Origin: Mycobacterium bohemicum DSM 44277 | GTDB lineage: Bacteria; Actinomycetota; Actinomycetes; Mycobacteriales; Mycobacteriaceae | DNA: 64,000 bases | Direction of reading: 5' to 3' | NCBI RefSeq assembly: GCF_001053185.1 | Contig: NZ_CSTD01000001.1 | Location: 2,125,009 to 2,189,008, forward strand | Program-made: the position numbers and the translations under genes | Notes under the pieces: generated by a model | What the model was told of the DNA's origin: nothing | Database searches by the model: none | Seen by the model: the letters and a program-made list of their open reading frames with translations, nothing else | Shown: positions 42,750 through 52,396 of the stretch, one piece after another | Layout: every line of letters begins with the position of its first letter | Numbering within the stretch: position 1 is the first letter of the stretch

Positions 42750-43727
42750 GTGAGCGAGGATTCGCCGTTACACCTCGTCCTGGGTGACGAGGAACTGCTG
42801 GTCGAGCGCGCCGTGGCCGACGTGTTGCGCGCCGCGCGCAAGCGCGCCGGTTCCACCAACGACGCCGACGTCCCGATCAACCGGATGCGGGCCGGCGACG
42901 TCGACACCTACGAGCTCGCCGAGCTGCTGAGCCCGTCGCTGTTCGCCGACGAGCGCATCGTCGTGCTCGAAGCGGCCGCGGAGGCGGGCAAGGAGGCCGC
43001 CGCGATGATCGCGTCGGCCGCCGCCGACCTGCCGCCGGGCACGGTGCTGGTCGTGGTCCACTCGGGCGGCGGGCGGGCCAAGGCGCTGGCCACCCAGCTG
43101 CAGTCGCTGGGCGCCGTCGTCCATCCGTGCGCGAAGATCGCCAAGCTGAGCGAACGCATCGACTTCATCCGCAAGGAGTTCCGCGCCGCCGGCGCCAGGG
43201 TCGACGAGGATACGGTGACGGCTCTGCTCGACGCCGTCGGCTCCGACGTGCGCGAGCTGGCCTCCGCGTGCTCGCAATTGGTCGCCGACACCGCCGGTGC
43301 GGTCGACGCCGCGGCGGTGCGCCGCTATCACAGCGGCCGAGCGGAGGTGAAAGGCTTCGACATCGCCGACAAGGCCGTGGCCGGCGACATCGAGGGCGCG
43401 GCGGAGGCGCTGAGGTGGGCGATGATGCGGGGCGAGCCGCTGGTGGTGTTGGCCGACGCGCTGGCCGAGGCGATCCACACCATAGGAAGGGTCGCACCGC
43501 TGTCGGGCGACCCCTACCGGCTGGCGGCGCAGCTGGGCATGCCGCCCTGGCGGGTGCAAAAGGCGCAGAAACAGGCGCGCCGCTGGTCACGCGATTCGGT
43601 CGCGACCGCGATGAAAGTGGTCGCAACGCTGAACGCGAACGTCAAGGGTGCGGTGGCGGATGCCGACTACGCCATGGAATCGGCGGTCAGGCAGGTCGCG
43701 GAACTGGCCGCTCATCGGGGCCGATAG
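42750..43727 (+). CDS. holA: DNA polymerase III delta subunit (clamp-loader)
   Basis: The 325-residue AAA-fold protein opens the beta clamp during replication. The N-terminus [17 protein letters not shown] and the [40 protein letters not shown] region are as in actinobacterial Hol[35 protein letters not shown] and the helical C-terminal collar follow. Delta normally lacks a functional Walker A, and none is seen. The GTG start lies 12 bases after the comEC stop. Confidence 0.95.
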   Translation: MSEDSPLHLVLGDEELLVERAVADVLRAARKRAGSTNDADVPINRMRAGDVDTYELAELLSPSLFADERIVVLEAAAEAGKEAAAMIASAAADLPPGTVLVVVHSGGGRAKALATQLQSLGAVVHPCAKIAKLSERIDFIRKEFRAAGARVDEDTVTALLDAVGSDVRELASACSQLVADTAGAVDAAAVRRYHSGRAEVKGFDIADKAVAGDIEGAAEALRWAMMRGEPLVVLADALAEAIHTIGRVAPLSGDPYRLAAQLGMPPWRVQKAQKQARRWSRDSVATAMKVVATLNANVKGAVADADYAMESAVRQVAELAAHRGR

Positions 43728-43739
43728 CCCCGGCGGGCC

Positions 43740-44000
43740 TCAGATCTTGTTGAGGGCGCGTGCCAGCGCCGACTTCTTGTTGGCCGCCTGGTTCTTGTGG
43801 ATGACGCCCTTGCTGGCCGCCTTGTCCAGCTTGCGGTTGGTCGCCACCAGCAATTCCGCGGCCTTGTCCTTCTCGCCGGCGTGAGCGGCCTCGCGGAACG
43901 CGCGGACCGAGGCGCGCAGCGAGGACTTGACCGACTTGTTGCGCAGGCGGGCGCGCTCATTGGTGCGAATGCGCTTCTGCTGCGACTTGATGTTGGCCAC
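43740..44000 (-). CDS. rpsT: 30S ribosomal protein S20
   Basis: The 86-residue basic protein reads [28 protein letters not shown] and [28 protein letters not shown], unmistakably bS20, which binds 16S rRNA early in 30S assembly. The start is GTG with AAGGA upstream. It converges with holA (12-base gap) and is divergent from the ATP-grasp gene. Confidence 0.99.
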   Translation of the reverse strand: MANIKSQQKRIRTNERARLRNKSVKSSLRASVRAFREAAHAGEKDKAAELLVATNRKLDKAASKGVIHKNQAANKKSALARALNKI

Positions 44001-44141
44001 GCGCGGAGTTCCTTCTTCGGCTCGATTGGTTGCTTGGGTGCCCAGTGGCGGCGACTGCCCAGGTTATCAGTGAGTTACGTTTTCTCCCAAAATGGCGACC
44101 TTCAGCCTGCCGCAACATCAAGTTGGGGCAGCATCTGACAC

Positions 44142-46661
44142 GTGAGCGTTACCAACCAGCTCGAGGGCACCCTGCCGGGGCCGCGCGCCCCCCGACCGGA
44201 GCGCATTTTCGGCGGCTACAACACGTCGGGCTCCTACGCCGACGTCTATTCGGCGGCCTTCGACGAGATGTTCGACGGCCAGGGCAACGTGCGCGGACCG
44301 TACAAGGGCATCTACGCCGAGCTGGCGCCCTCGGACGCCTCGGACCTCAAGGCCCGCGCCGAGGCGCTGGCCCGCGCGTTCATCGACCAGGGGATCACGT
44401 TCTCGCTGTCAGGCCAGGAGCGGCCGTTCCCGCTCGACCTGGTCCCGCGCGTGATCTCCGGCGCCGAATGGAGCCGGCTCGAGCGCGGCATCATCCAGCG
44501 GGTCAAAGCCCTCGAGATGTACCTCGACGACATCTACGGCGACCAGGAGATCCTCAACGACGGCGTCATTCCCCGCCGGCTGATCACGTCGTGCGAGCAC
44601 TTCCACCGCCAGGCCGTCGGGATCGTGCCGCCCAACGGCGTGCGCATCCACGTCGCCGGCATCGACCTGATCCGCGACGAGAAGGGGAACTTCCGCGTCC
44701 TGGAGGACAACCTGCGCTCGCCGTCGGGGGTGTCCTACGTCATGGAAAACCGGCGCACCATGGCGCGGGTCTTTCCGAACCTGTTCGCCACCCACCGGGT
44801 GCGGGCGGTCGACGACTACTCGTCGCACCTGCTGCGGGCGCTGCGCAACTCCGCGGCCACCAACGAGGCCGACCCGACCGTGGTGGTCCTGACCCCGGGG
44901 GTCTACAACTCGGCGTACTTCGAGCATTCGCTGCTCGCCCGCCAGATGGGCGTCGAACTCGTCGAGGGGCGCGACATGTTCTGCCGCGACAACCAGGTCT
45001 ACATGCGCACCACCGAGGGCGAACGTCAGGTCGACGTCATCTACCGCCGCATCGACGACACGTTCCTGGATCCGCTGCAGTTCCGCGCCGATTCCGTGCT
45101 GGGCGTGGCCGGGCTGGTCAACGCGGCCCGCGCCGGCAACGTCGTGATCTCCAGCGCCATCGGCAACGGCGTCGGCGACGACAAGCTGGTCTACACCTAC
45201 GTGCCGACCATGATCGAGTACTACCTCGGCGAGAAGCCGCTGCTGGCCAACGTGGAGACCTACCGGTGCTGGCTCGACGACGAACGCGAAGAGGTGCTGG
45301 ACCGCATCGACGAACTGGTCCTCAAGCCCGTCGAGGGGTCCGGCGGCTACGGCATCGTGTTCGGCCCGGACGCCTCGGCCAAGGAGCTGGCCGCGGTCGC
45401 CAAGAAGATCCGCGACGACCCGCGCAGCTGGATCGCCCAGCCGATGATGGAGCTTTCGACCGTGCCGACGCGGGTGGGCAGCAGGCTGGCGCCGCGCTAC
45501 GTGGACCTGCGGCCGTTCGCGGTCAACGACGGCGACGAGGTCTGGGTTTTGCCGGGCGGGCTCACCCGGGTGGCGCTGGTCGAGGGTTCGCGAGTGGTCA
45601 ACTCCAGCCAGGGCGGCGGCTCGAAGGACACCTGGGTGCTGGCGCCGCGCGCGTCGGCCGCCAGAACAGAAGGCGGATCGCTGATGCTCGCCCGTAACGC
45701 CGAGGCGCTGTACTGGATCGGCCGCTACGTCGAGCGGGCCGACGACACCGCGCGGATCCTGGACGTCGCGCTGCACCAACTGCTCGAGGATTCCAGCGTC
45801 GACCCCGACCACGCGTCGCGGCTGTTGCTGCGGGTGCTCGGCATCGAGCCCCCCGACCACGACCTCGACGTCTGGTCGGTGACCGACCTCGTGGCCTACA
45901 GCACCAACAGCCAGGGCGGTTGCTCCATCGTCGACGCGATCACCGCGGCCAGGGAGAACGCCAAATCCGCGCGGGAGGTGACCTCCAGCGAGATCTGGGA
46001 ATGCCTCAACACCACCTACCACGCGTTGCCCGAACGTGAACGCGCAGCCAAACGCCTTGGCCCGCATGAGTTTTTGTCGTTCGTCGAGGGCCGGGCGGCG
46101 ATGTTCGCCGGGCTGGCCGACTCCACGCTCTCCCGGGACGACGGTTACCGATTCATGTTGCTGGGCCGCGCGATCGAGCGGGTGGACATGACGGTGCGCC
46201 TGCTGCTGTCGCGGGTCGGCGACAGCGCGTCCTCCCCGGCGTGGGTGACGCTGCTGCGTTCGGCCGGTGCGCACGACACCTACCTGCGGACGTACCGGGG
46301 CGTGCTGGACGCGGGGCGGGTGGTCGAGTTCATGATGTTGGACCGGCTTTTTCCGCGGTCGGTGTTCTACTCGCTGAGGTTGGCCGAACACAACCTCGAC
46401 GAGCTGCTGCACAGCCCCCAGAGCCGGATCGGGGCGACAGCCGAGGCGCAGCGGCTGCTGGGCCGGGCCCGCAGCGAGCTAGAGTTCGTCGAGCCCGGCG
46501 TGCTGCTGGAGTCGTTGGAGACCCGATTGGCCGACCTGCAGCAGACGTGCCGGCGGGTCGGAGAAGCGTTGTCGCTGCAGTACTTTCACGTCACGCCCTG
46601 GGTGGCCTGGTCGGATGCCGGTCAGCGCGGCGCGCTGGTCACCCGGCAGGGGGACAACTGA
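44142..46661 (+). CDS. Fusion of circularly permuted ATP-grasp protein and alpha-E domain
   Basis: The 839-residue chain joins two proteins that I recall as separate genes in M. tuberculosis (Rv2411c, Rv2410c). Residues 1 to about 510 are the circularly permuted ATP-grasp type 2 family (FRVLEDNLRSPSGVSYVMENRR; LVLKPVEGSGGYGIVFG). From about 515 (MLARNAEALYWIGRYVERADDTAR) it is the DUF403/alpha-E helical domain. Together with the downstream transglutaminase this is the widespread ATP-grasp/alpha-E/transglutaminase set, thought to make or modify a peptide, but no product is known. The start is a GTG without a strong RBS. The stop overlaps the transglutaminase ATG (TGATG). Confidence 0.92.
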   Translation: MSVTNQLEGTLPGPRAPRPERIFGGYNTSGSYADVYSAAFDEMFDGQGNVRGPYKGIYAELAPSDASDLKARAEALARAFIDQGITFSLSGQERPFPLDLVPRVISGAEWSRLERGIIQRVKALEMYLDDIYGDQEILNDGVIPRRLITSCEHFHRQAVGIVPPNGVRIHVAGIDLIRDEKGNFRVLEDNLRSPSGVSYVMENRRTMARVFPNLFATHRVRAVDDYSSHLLRALRNSAATNEADPTVVVLTPGVYNSAYFEHSLLARQMGVELVEGRDMFCRDNQVYMRTTEGERQVDVIYRRIDDTFLDPLQFRADSVLGVAGLVNAARAGNVVISSAIGNGVGDDKLVYTYVPTMIEYYLGEKPLLANVETYRCWLDDEREEVLDRIDELVLKPVEGSGGYGIVFGPDASAKELAAVAKKIRDDPRSWIAQPMMELSTVPTRVGSRLAPRYVDLRPFAVNDGDEVWVLPGGLTRVALVEGSRVVNSSQGGGSKDTWVLAPRASAARTEGGSLMLARNAEALYWIGRYVERADDTARILDVALHQLLEDSSVDPDHASRLLLRVLGIEPPDHDLDVWSVTDLVAYSTNSQGGCSIVDAITAARENAKSAREVTSSEIWECLNTTYHALPERERAAKRLGPHEFLSFVEGRAAMFAGLADSTLSRDDGYRFMLLGRAIERVDMTVRLLLSRVGDSASSPAWVTLLRSAGAHDTYLRTYRGVLDAGRVVEFMMLDRLFPRSVFYSLRLAEHNLDELLHSPQSRIGATAEAQRLLGRARSELEFVEPGVLLESLETRLADLQQTCRRVGEALSLQYFHVTPWVAWSDAGQRGALVTRQGDN

Positions 46662-47638
46662 TGTGGCGGCTGCGGGTCGTGCACTCCACCGGGTACGCCT
46701 ACCAGTCGCCGGTGACCGCCTCCTACAACGAGGCCCGGCTGACCCCGCGGTCGAACACCCGGCAGAACGTGGTCCTCAACCGTGTCGAGACCATTCCGGC
46801 AACCCGCTCCTACCGCTACATCGACTACTGGGGCACCGCCGTCACCGCGTTCGACCTGCACGCGCCGCACACGGACCTGACGGTGACGTCGTCGTCGGTG
46901 GTGGAGACCGAGCGGCCCGAGCCGGCCGTGACCGACGCCGGCTGGGACGACCTCGGGTCCGAGGCCGTCATCGATCGCTTCGACGAACTGCTGCGCCCCA
47001 CCGAGCACACCCCGGCGAACAAGCAGGTCGCTGCCGTCGGCAAGAGGATCGCCCGGACGCACCGGCCCGCCGAACCCGTCGTCGCCGCGGCCGACTGGGT
47101 GCGCGGCGAATTGGACTACCTGCCGGGCACCACCAGCGTGCACTCCTCTGGGCTGGACGCGCTGAACGAGGGCAAGGGCGTCTGCCAGGATTTCGTCCAC
47201 CTTTCACTGATGTTGTTGCGCAGCATGGGAATCCCGGCGCGTTACGTGTCGGGCTATTTCCACCCCAAGCGTGACGCCGTCGTCGGGGACACCGTCGACG
47301 GGCGCAGCCACGCGTGGATCGAGGTGTGGACCGGTGGCTGGTGGGACTACGACCCGACCAACAACACCGAGATCACCGAGCAGTACGTCGGCGTGGGCGC
47401 CGGGCGCGACTACACCGACGTGTCGCCGCTGAAAGGGATCTACTCCGGGCAGGGCGCGACCGACCTCGAGGTGGTCGTGGAAGTCCCCCGGCTGGCTTGC
47501 CCCGCCGGCACCGGTCAGGCCCGCGGCTGGACCTCGACCCGGTGCAGGTCGTCGCCGAGCTCGATGCGACCGCCGAACTCGGAGGCGGCCAGCGCCCGCC
47601 ACTGGTCCTCCTGGCCGAGCACCGGCGCCGGCACGTAG
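46661..47638 (+). CDS. Transglutaminase-like cysteine protease-fold protein, C-terminus extended
   Basis: The 325-residue protein has the transglutaminase-like triad: Cys in [16 protein letters not shown], His in [10 protein letters not shown] and Asp in WWDYDPTNN. It begins with the bacterial N-terminal region domain ([27 protein letters not shown]). Homologues stop near EVPRLA; here that codon position reads through and adds about 43 codons ([10 protein letters not shown] onward) lying entirely opposite rnz. It is coupled to the ATP-grasp/alpha-E fusion and is presumed to act with it. Confidence 0.9.
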   Translation: MWRLRVVHSTGYAYQSPVTASYNEARLTPRSNTRQNVVLNRVETIPATRSYRYIDYWGTAVTAFDLHAPHTDLTVTSSSVVETERPEPAVTDAGWDDLGSEAVIDRFDELLRPTEHTPANKQVAAVGKRIARTHRPAEPVVAAADWVRGELDYLPGTTSVHSSGLDALNEGKGVCQDFVHLSLMLLRSMGIPARYVSGYFHPKRDAVVGDTVDGRSHAWIEVWTGGWWDYDPTNNTEITEQYVGVGAGRDYTDVSPLKGIYSGQGATDLEVVVEVPRLACPAGTGQARGWTSTRCRSSPSSMRPPNSEAASARHWSSWPSTGAGT

Positions 47639-48357
47639 TGCGTCATGACCAGGGTGCCGACGCCCGCGCGGGCCGCGGTCGCCGCGGCCTCCTGCACCGA
47701 CGAGTGGTAGTCGCAGATGTCCTGGAGCCGCTGCTGCGGGATGTTGGCGACGATGTCCTTGCGGATCACGGTGTGCACCAACGCATCTGCCCCGCGAGCG
47801 AGTTCGTCCAGGGTGGCGCAGGGCACCGTGTCGCCGGCCAGCACCACCGACGCCGACCCGGACTCGATGCGAAAACCGATGGTGGGCGCGACCGGCCGGT
47901 GATCGGTGGGCGCGACCCGGATCGTGACGCCGTCGCGGTCCCACACCGGTCCGTCGGTGCATTCGTGCACCTCGACGGCCGGCGGTTCATTGATGTCCGC
48001 GTGATGGGCGATCCGGTAGCCGATGTCGTGGCGGAACGCCTTCAGGGTCGCCTCGACGGTTTCCGCGGTGCCCGGCGGCCCGATGATCGGCAGGGGCGTG
48101 GGATCGGGCGCGAAGGTGCTGATCCACCGTGTGATGAGCAGGTCGCCGAGATCGCCGATGTGGTCGCTGTGTAGGTGGGTCAGCAGCAGCGCGGACAAGC
48201 CGGCGGCGCCCACGCCGACCGCGGCCGCGCGCTGCAGCACCCCCCGCCCGCAGTCGATGAGGAACGTCTGCCCGCCCGCCCGCACGAGGGTCGACGGTCC
48301 GGCCCGGTTGGGGTCGGGGACCGGACTGCCGGTGCCCAGCAGCGTGATCTCGATCAT
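47515..48357 (-). CDS. rnz: Ribonuclease Z (tRNA 3'-processing endonuclease)
   Basis: The 280-residue metallo-beta-lactamase-fold nuclease has the zinc motif [17 protein letters not shown] near residue 62, [11 protein letters not shown] before it, [11 protein letters not shown] and THYVPAPV after it. It removes 3' trailers from tRNA precursors. Family members vary, and a phosphodiesterase or arylsulfatase-like activity is possible. The ATG follows AAGGATG. The 3' end overlaps the extended transglutaminase frame by 124 bases. Confidence 0.9.
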   Translation of the reverse strand: MIEITLLGTGSPVPDPNRAGPSTLVRAGGQTFLIDCGRGVLQRAAAVGVGAAGLSALLLTHLHSDHIGDLGDLLITRWISTFAPDPTPLPIIGPPGTAETVEATLKAFRHDIGYRIAHHADINEPPAVEVHECTDGPVWDRDGVTIRVAPTDHRPVAPTIGFRIESGSASVVLAGDTVPCATLDELARGADALVHTVIRKDIVANIPQQRLQDICDYHSSVQEAAATAARAGVGTLVMTHYVPAPVLGQEDQWRALAASEFGGRIELGDDLHRVEVQPRA

Positions 48358-48549
48358 GGGTTCATCCTTGCAGCCGGCCCCGCGTGTGGCGGGCCATCCG
48401 CCGGATCGGCCGGGCGTGTCTCGGCCGGCGGGAAGTTGCGGTGAGAACAGATGATGAGGACACGAAGGGTCGCCTGTTCCGGCGTTGCCTTTCCCGCGGC
48501 GCGAGTTAGCCGTAGCCTGGTGTGAAGCGGATCACAACGGAGGCATTTG

Positions 48550-48978
48550 ATGCGGATTGCGGACGTCTTGCGGAACAAGGGCGCGGCGGTGGTCACCATC
48601 AACCCCGACGCGACGGTCCGGGAGCTGCTCGCCGGACTCGCCGAGCAGAACATCGGCGCCATGGTGGTGATGGGCGCCGAGGGGGTCGTCGGCATCGTCT
48701 CCGAGCGCGACGTCGTGCGTCAGCTGCACACCCACGGCGCCAGCGTGTTGTCGCGGCCGGTGTCGAAGATCATGACCACCGAGCTCGCCACCTGCACGAA
48801 GTCGGACACCGTCGACACCATCAGCGTGCTGATGACCAAGAACCGGGTGCGCCACGTGCCGGTGCTCGACGGGGAGCAGCTGATCGGCATCGTCAGCATC
48901 GGTGACGTCGTGAAGACACGGATGGAAGAACTCGAGGCCGAGCAGCGGCAGCTGCACTCCTACATCACGCAGGGCTAG
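48550..48978 (+). CDS. Tandem CBS-domain protein
   Basis: The 142-residue protein consists of two CBS motifs only: one with VRELLAGLAEQNIGAMVVMGAEGVVGIVSERDVVR, the other with TISVLMTKNRVRHVPVLDGEQLIGIVSIGDVVK. Such pairs bind adenosine nucleotides and act as free-standing sensors. The ATG at 48550 follows GGAGG at six bases; a TTG just upstream is less likely. It abuts the convergent PemK-fold gene. Confidence 0.95.
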   Translation: MRIADVLRNKGAAVVTINPDATVRELLAGLAEQNIGAMVVMGAEGVVGIVSERDVVRQLHTHGASVLSRPVSKIMTTELATCTKSDTVDTISVLMTKNRVRHVPVLDGEQLIGIVSIGDVVKTRMEELEAEQRQLHSYITQG

Positions 48979-49581
48979 CTAGCGCCAGGCGTACTCGGCG
49001 CGCAGCCGGGCGGCCACGACGTCGAAGAGTTCGCGCTCCAGGATCGCGCCCTCGCGTCGGATGCCCTCCTCGGGCACGTCGAGCACGCGGTCGAGCCGCA
49101 CCCAGCTTTCGCGGCCCTCGTAATCCCAGTCGCCGGAGCCGATGCCGACCCAGTTCCGGTCGGCGGCGTGGCGCTCCTGGCTGGACACCATCAGCCCGAG
49201 CAGGACGCTGCGCTCGCGGCCCACCACGAGCACGGGGCGGTCCTTGCCGCGGGTGGGATCGTCCTCGTAGACCACCCACGTCCACACGATCTCCCCGGGA
49301 TCGGCGCGGCCGTCGAGGTCGGGCGCGTAGACGACCTTGCGGGCTCGGTGCGCGGTGGGAAAGCTCACGCTGGTCACCGGCCGGCCCGCGGTGACGGCGG
49401 CCGGCGGTTGCGGAGCGGCCGCGGCGATGACGTTCGCGGTGATCTTGACGGCTTGCTGAAGCTCGCGCAGGACCGTCTGTGAGGTCTCCAGGTGCCGGGC
49501 CAGCCGCGGAGCCCCGGTGCCCACCAGATTCCCCGCCAACCGCCGCAACGTCTTCCACTGCGATCTCCGGCCGGGCGCCAT
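48979..49581 (-). CDS. PemK/MazF-fold protein without an antitoxin partner
   Basis: The 200-residue protein has a helical N-terminal 80 residues and a C-terminal domain resembling the PemK/MazF fold (PGEIVWTWVVYEDDPTRGKDRPVLVVGRERSVLLGLMVSS). No small antitoxin frame lies on either side, and the sequence has an extra Trp-rich segment (WVGIGSGDWDYEGRESWVRL). It is the counterpart of Rv2405 and may not be a toxin at all. A TATGCT -10 box six bases before the ATG suggests leaderless expression. Confidence 0.82.
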   Translation of the reverse strand: MAPGRRSQWKTLRRLAGNLVGTGAPRLARHLETSQTVLRELQQAVKITANVIAAAAPQPPAAVTAGRPVTSVSFPTAHRARKVVYAPDLDGRADPGEIVWTWVVYEDDPTRGKDRPVLVVGRERSVLLGLMVSSQERHAADRNWVGIGSGDWDYEGRESWVRLDRVLDVPEEGIRREGAILERELFDVVAARLRAEYAWR

Positions 49582-49682
49582 ATTCGCAGCATAGACGCGA
49601 GCGGCGGGGGGCGGTTGCGTCCAAGTAGGCCTCCGGACCGCCGCCTGGATACCCTGGACACGCGCGCCCCGCGCACGAGACC

Positions 49683-49696
49683 AGGAGATTCCCATC
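49683..49696 (+). promoter_or_regulatory. Shine-Dalgarno and non-canonical ATC start of lepA
   Basis: AGGAG at 49683-49687 is followed after six bases by ATC at 49694. In this frame a stop lies at 49592-49594, and no ATG, GTG or TTG occurs until 49796, which is downstream of the essential P-loop. ATC (or the ATT at 49688, too close to the SD) is therefore the likeliest initiator. Confidence 0.65.
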
Positions 49697-51538
49697 AGCA
49701 GTTTCGCCGACAAGACCTTCACCGCGCCGGCCCAGATTCGGAATTTCTGCATCATCGCCCACATCGATCACGGGAAATCCACGCTGGCCGACCGGATGCT
49801 TCAGCTCACCGGCGTCGTCGACGAGCGGTCCATGCGCGCCCAGTACCTGGACCGCATGGACATCGAACGCGAGCGCGGCATCACGATCAAGGCGCAGAAC
49901 GTGCGGCTGCCGTGGCAGGTATCGGGCGAGGATTTCGTCCTGCACCTGATCGACACGCCGGGCCACGTGGACTTCACCTATGAGGTGTCGCGCGCCCTGG
50001 AGGCCTGCGAGGGCGCGGTGTTGCTGGTCGACGCCGCCCAGGGCATCGAAGCCCAGACCCTGGCCAACCTCTACCTGGCACTCGACCGCGACCTGACGAT
50101 CATCCCGGTGCTCAACAAGATCGACCTGCCGGCCGCCGACCCCGACCGCTACGCCGGCGAGATCGCCCACATCATCGGCTGCGAGCCCGACGACGTGCTG
50201 CGGGTCTCCGGCAAGACGGGCGAGGGTGTGGCCCGGCTGCTCGACGAGGTGGTCCGCCAGGTGCCGCCCCCGCAGGGCAACGCCGACGCGCCGCTGCGCG
50301 CGATGATCTTCGACTCCGTCTACGACATCTACCGCGGGGTGGTCACCTACGTCCGCGTGGTCGACGGCCGGATCAGCCCGCGCGAGCGCATCGCGATGAT
50401 GTCCACCGGCGCCACCCACGAGCTGCTCGAGGTCGGCATCGTCTCGCCCGAACCCAAGCCCAGCGACGGCCTTGGCGTGGGTGAGGTGGGCTACCTGATC
50501 ACCGGCGTGAAGGATGTCCGCCAATCCAAGGTCGGGGACACGGTGACGACGGCCCGCCACGGCGCCACCGAAGCGCTGACCGGCTACCGCGAGCCCAGGC
50601 CGATGGTGTACTCGGGCCTGTACCCCGTGGACGGCTCGGACTACCCCGACCTGCGCGACGCGCTGGACAAGCTGCAGCTCAACGACGCGGCGCTGACCTA
50701 CGAGCCGGAAACCTCGGTGGCGCTGGGCTTCGGTTTCCGGTGCGGATTCCTGGGCCTGCTGCACATGGAGATCACCCGCGAGCGCCTGGAGCGCGAGTTC
50801 GACCTGGACCTCATCTCGACGTCCCCCAACGTCGTCTACCGCGTGATCAAGGAGGACGGCAGCGAGATCGTCGTGACGAATCCGTCGGACTGGCCGGAGG
50901 GCAAGATCGGCACGGTCTACGAGCCGGTGGTGAAGACCACGATCATCGCGCCGAGCGAATTCATCGGCACCATCATGGAGTTGTGCCAGTCGCGGCGCGG
51001 CGAACTCGGCGGGATGGATTACCTGTCACCCGAACGCGTGGAGCTGCGCTACACGATGCCGTTGGGGGAGATCATCTTCGACTTCTTCGACTCGCTGAAG
51101 TCGCGCACCCGCGGTTACGCCAGCCTCGACTACGAGGAGGCAGGCGAGCAGGAGGCCCAGCTGGTCAAGGTCGACATCCTGCTGCAGGGCGAGGCGGTCG
51201 ACGCGTTCAGCGCCATCGTGCACAAGGATTCGGCGTTCGCCTACGGCAACAAGATGACCACCAAGCTCAAGGAGCTGATCCCGCGTCAGCAGTTCGAGGT
51301 GCCGGTGCAGGCGGCCATCGGCTCGAAAATCATTGCGCGCGAGAACATCCGCGCGATCCGCAAGGACGTGCTTTCCAAGTGCTACGGCGGCGACATCACC
51401 CGCAAACGCAAACTCCTGGAAAAGCAGAAGGAAGGCAAGAAGCGGATGAAAACCATTGGCCGCGTGGATGTCCCACAGGAGGCGTTCGTCGCCGCGCTGT
51501 CGACCGACGCCGCCGGGGACAAAGGAAACAAGAAATAG
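49694..51538 (+). CDS. lepA: Elongation factor 4 (LepA)
   Basis: The translational GTPase, about 614 residues from the inferred ATC start, promotes back-translocation or early steps of ribosome function at the membrane. G1 is AHIDHGKST (residues 19-27), G2 [10 protein letters not shown]3 DTPGHVDF and G4 NKIDLP. The EF4-specific C-terminal domain ends with [21 protein letters not shown]. The canonical ATG at 49796 would remove G1 and cannot make an active GTPase. The lipoprotein gene follows two bases after the stop. Confidence 0.95.
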   Translation: MSSFADKTFTAPAQIRNFCIIAHIDHGKSTLADRMLQLTGVVDERSMRAQYLDRMDIERERGITIKAQNVRLPWQVSGEDFVLHLIDTPGHVDFTYEVSRALEACEGAVLLVDAAQGIEAQTLANLYLALDRDLTIIPVLNKIDLPAADPDRYAGEIAHIIGCEPDDVLRVSGKTGEGVARLLDEVVRQVPPPQGNADAPLRAMIFDSVYDIYRGVVTYVRVVDGRISPRERIAMMSTGATHELLEVGIVSPEPKPSDGLGVGEVGYLITGVKDVRQSKVGDTVTTARHGATEALTGYREPRPMVYSGLYPVDGSDYPDLRDALDKLQLNDAALTYEPETSVALGFGFRCGFLGLLHMEITRERLEREFDLDLISTSPNVVYRVIKEDGSEIVVTNPSDWPEGKIGTVYEPVVKTTIIAPSEFIGTIMELCQSRRGELGGMDYLSPERVELRYTMPLGEIIFDFFDSLKSRTRGYASLDYEEAGEQEAQLVKVDILLQGEAVDAFSAIVHKDSAFAYGNKMTTKLKELIPRQQFEVPVQAAIGSKIIARENIRAIRKDVLSKCYGGDITRKRKLLEKQKEGKKRMKTIGRVDVPQEAFVAALSTDAAGDKGNKK

Positions 51539-51540
51539 CC

Positions 51541-52299
51541 ATGCGGACAGCCGGTTTGGTGGCGGCGCTGACGGCGGCCGCGGCGGTGGCCGCGGGCTGT
51601 GGGGGAGTGGTCGAGGGCACCGCCAAGCCGGCGCCGAACCTCAAACCCCGGCCACTGGCCGGCCAGACCGTCGGGCAGGTGCTTCTCGACGGCTCCGCGC
51701 TGTCGCGGATGCTCAACCAGCCGTTCGTCATGCGGAGGCCGCCCGTGTTCGGCGGTCCCGACCAACTCTTGCAGCGCGGCGACGCGACGCCTCCGCCGAA
51801 TTGCCTGGGCGTGACGTCGATGCTGCAGAAAAGCGTCTACGGCTCCGCCGACATCAAAGATGTCGGCGCGGAGTCGTGGTGGAACAACGGGGACCCGGCG
51901 CAGGTGATCAGCGTCATGGAAGGGGTGGTTTCCCTGCCCTCGACCGCGCAGGCCGAGGCGCTGTTCGGGCAATTTTCGCAGCAGTGGCAGCAGTGCACGG
52001 GCGTGACGACGACGGAACAATCGGGGCCGATCAGCACCACGAACGTCATCAGCGACGTCCGCGTCACCGATTCGATCGTCGCCGCGACGAATACCGCGAC
52101 GTCCGTGCTGCCCAACATGCCGGCGCTGCGGCCCACCCCGCAGGCGCGGGCGGTGGGTGTGCGATCGAACTGCATCGTCGAAGTCGACGTTGTCTTCTTC
52201 GGGGAGCGACGGCCGTCCGATCCCGGATCGGGCACCGTGGACGGCAGCGCGATCGACATCGCGCGGGCGATGATGGACAGGGTCAGCGCCCTGGGCTGA
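51541..52299 (+). CDS. lppR: LppR-like lipoprotein with PknH-type sensor domain
   Basis: The 252-residue lipoprotein has an N-terminal signal and lipobox (VAAGC, Cys near residue 20). A domain like the extracellular sensor region of the PknH kinase follows, with paired Cys (CLGV ... QQCTGV ... SNCIVEV). The ATG lies two bases after the lepA stop. It is anchored outside the membrane; ligand unknown. A second copy follows, so the locus holds a tandem pair. Confidence 0.9.
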   Translation: MRTAGLVAALTAAAAVAAGCGGVVEGTAKPAPNLKPRPLAGQTVGQVLLDGSALSRMLNQPFVMRRPPVFGGPDQLLQRGDATPPPNCLGVTSMLQKSVYGSADIKDVGAESWWNNGDPAQVISVMEGVVSLPSTAQAEALFGQFSQQWQQCTGVTTTEQSGPISTTNVISDVRVTDSIVAATNTATSVLPNMPALRPTPQARAVGVRSNCIVEVDVVFFGERRPSDPGSGTVDGSAIDIARAMMDRVSALG

Positions 52300-52338
52300 C
52301 ACGCCCGTGACCTGCGGCCTTTCGGTTGGTGTGCGGCG

Positions 52339-52358
52339 TTACCTCACCGGTGAAGTAA
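52339..52358. promoter_or_regulatory. Near-perfect 20-bp palindrome before the second LppR-like gene
   Basis: TTACCTCACCGGTGAAGTAA is self-complementary at nine of ten pairs. A TAAACT -10-like box for the downstream gene begins inside it (52356-52361). This is the geometry of a repressor-operator. No regulator gene lies nearby. Confidence 0.5.
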
Positions 52359-52396
52359 ACTCTCGGTGAACAAAAGGTAGCGAGGAGCTGACCGAG

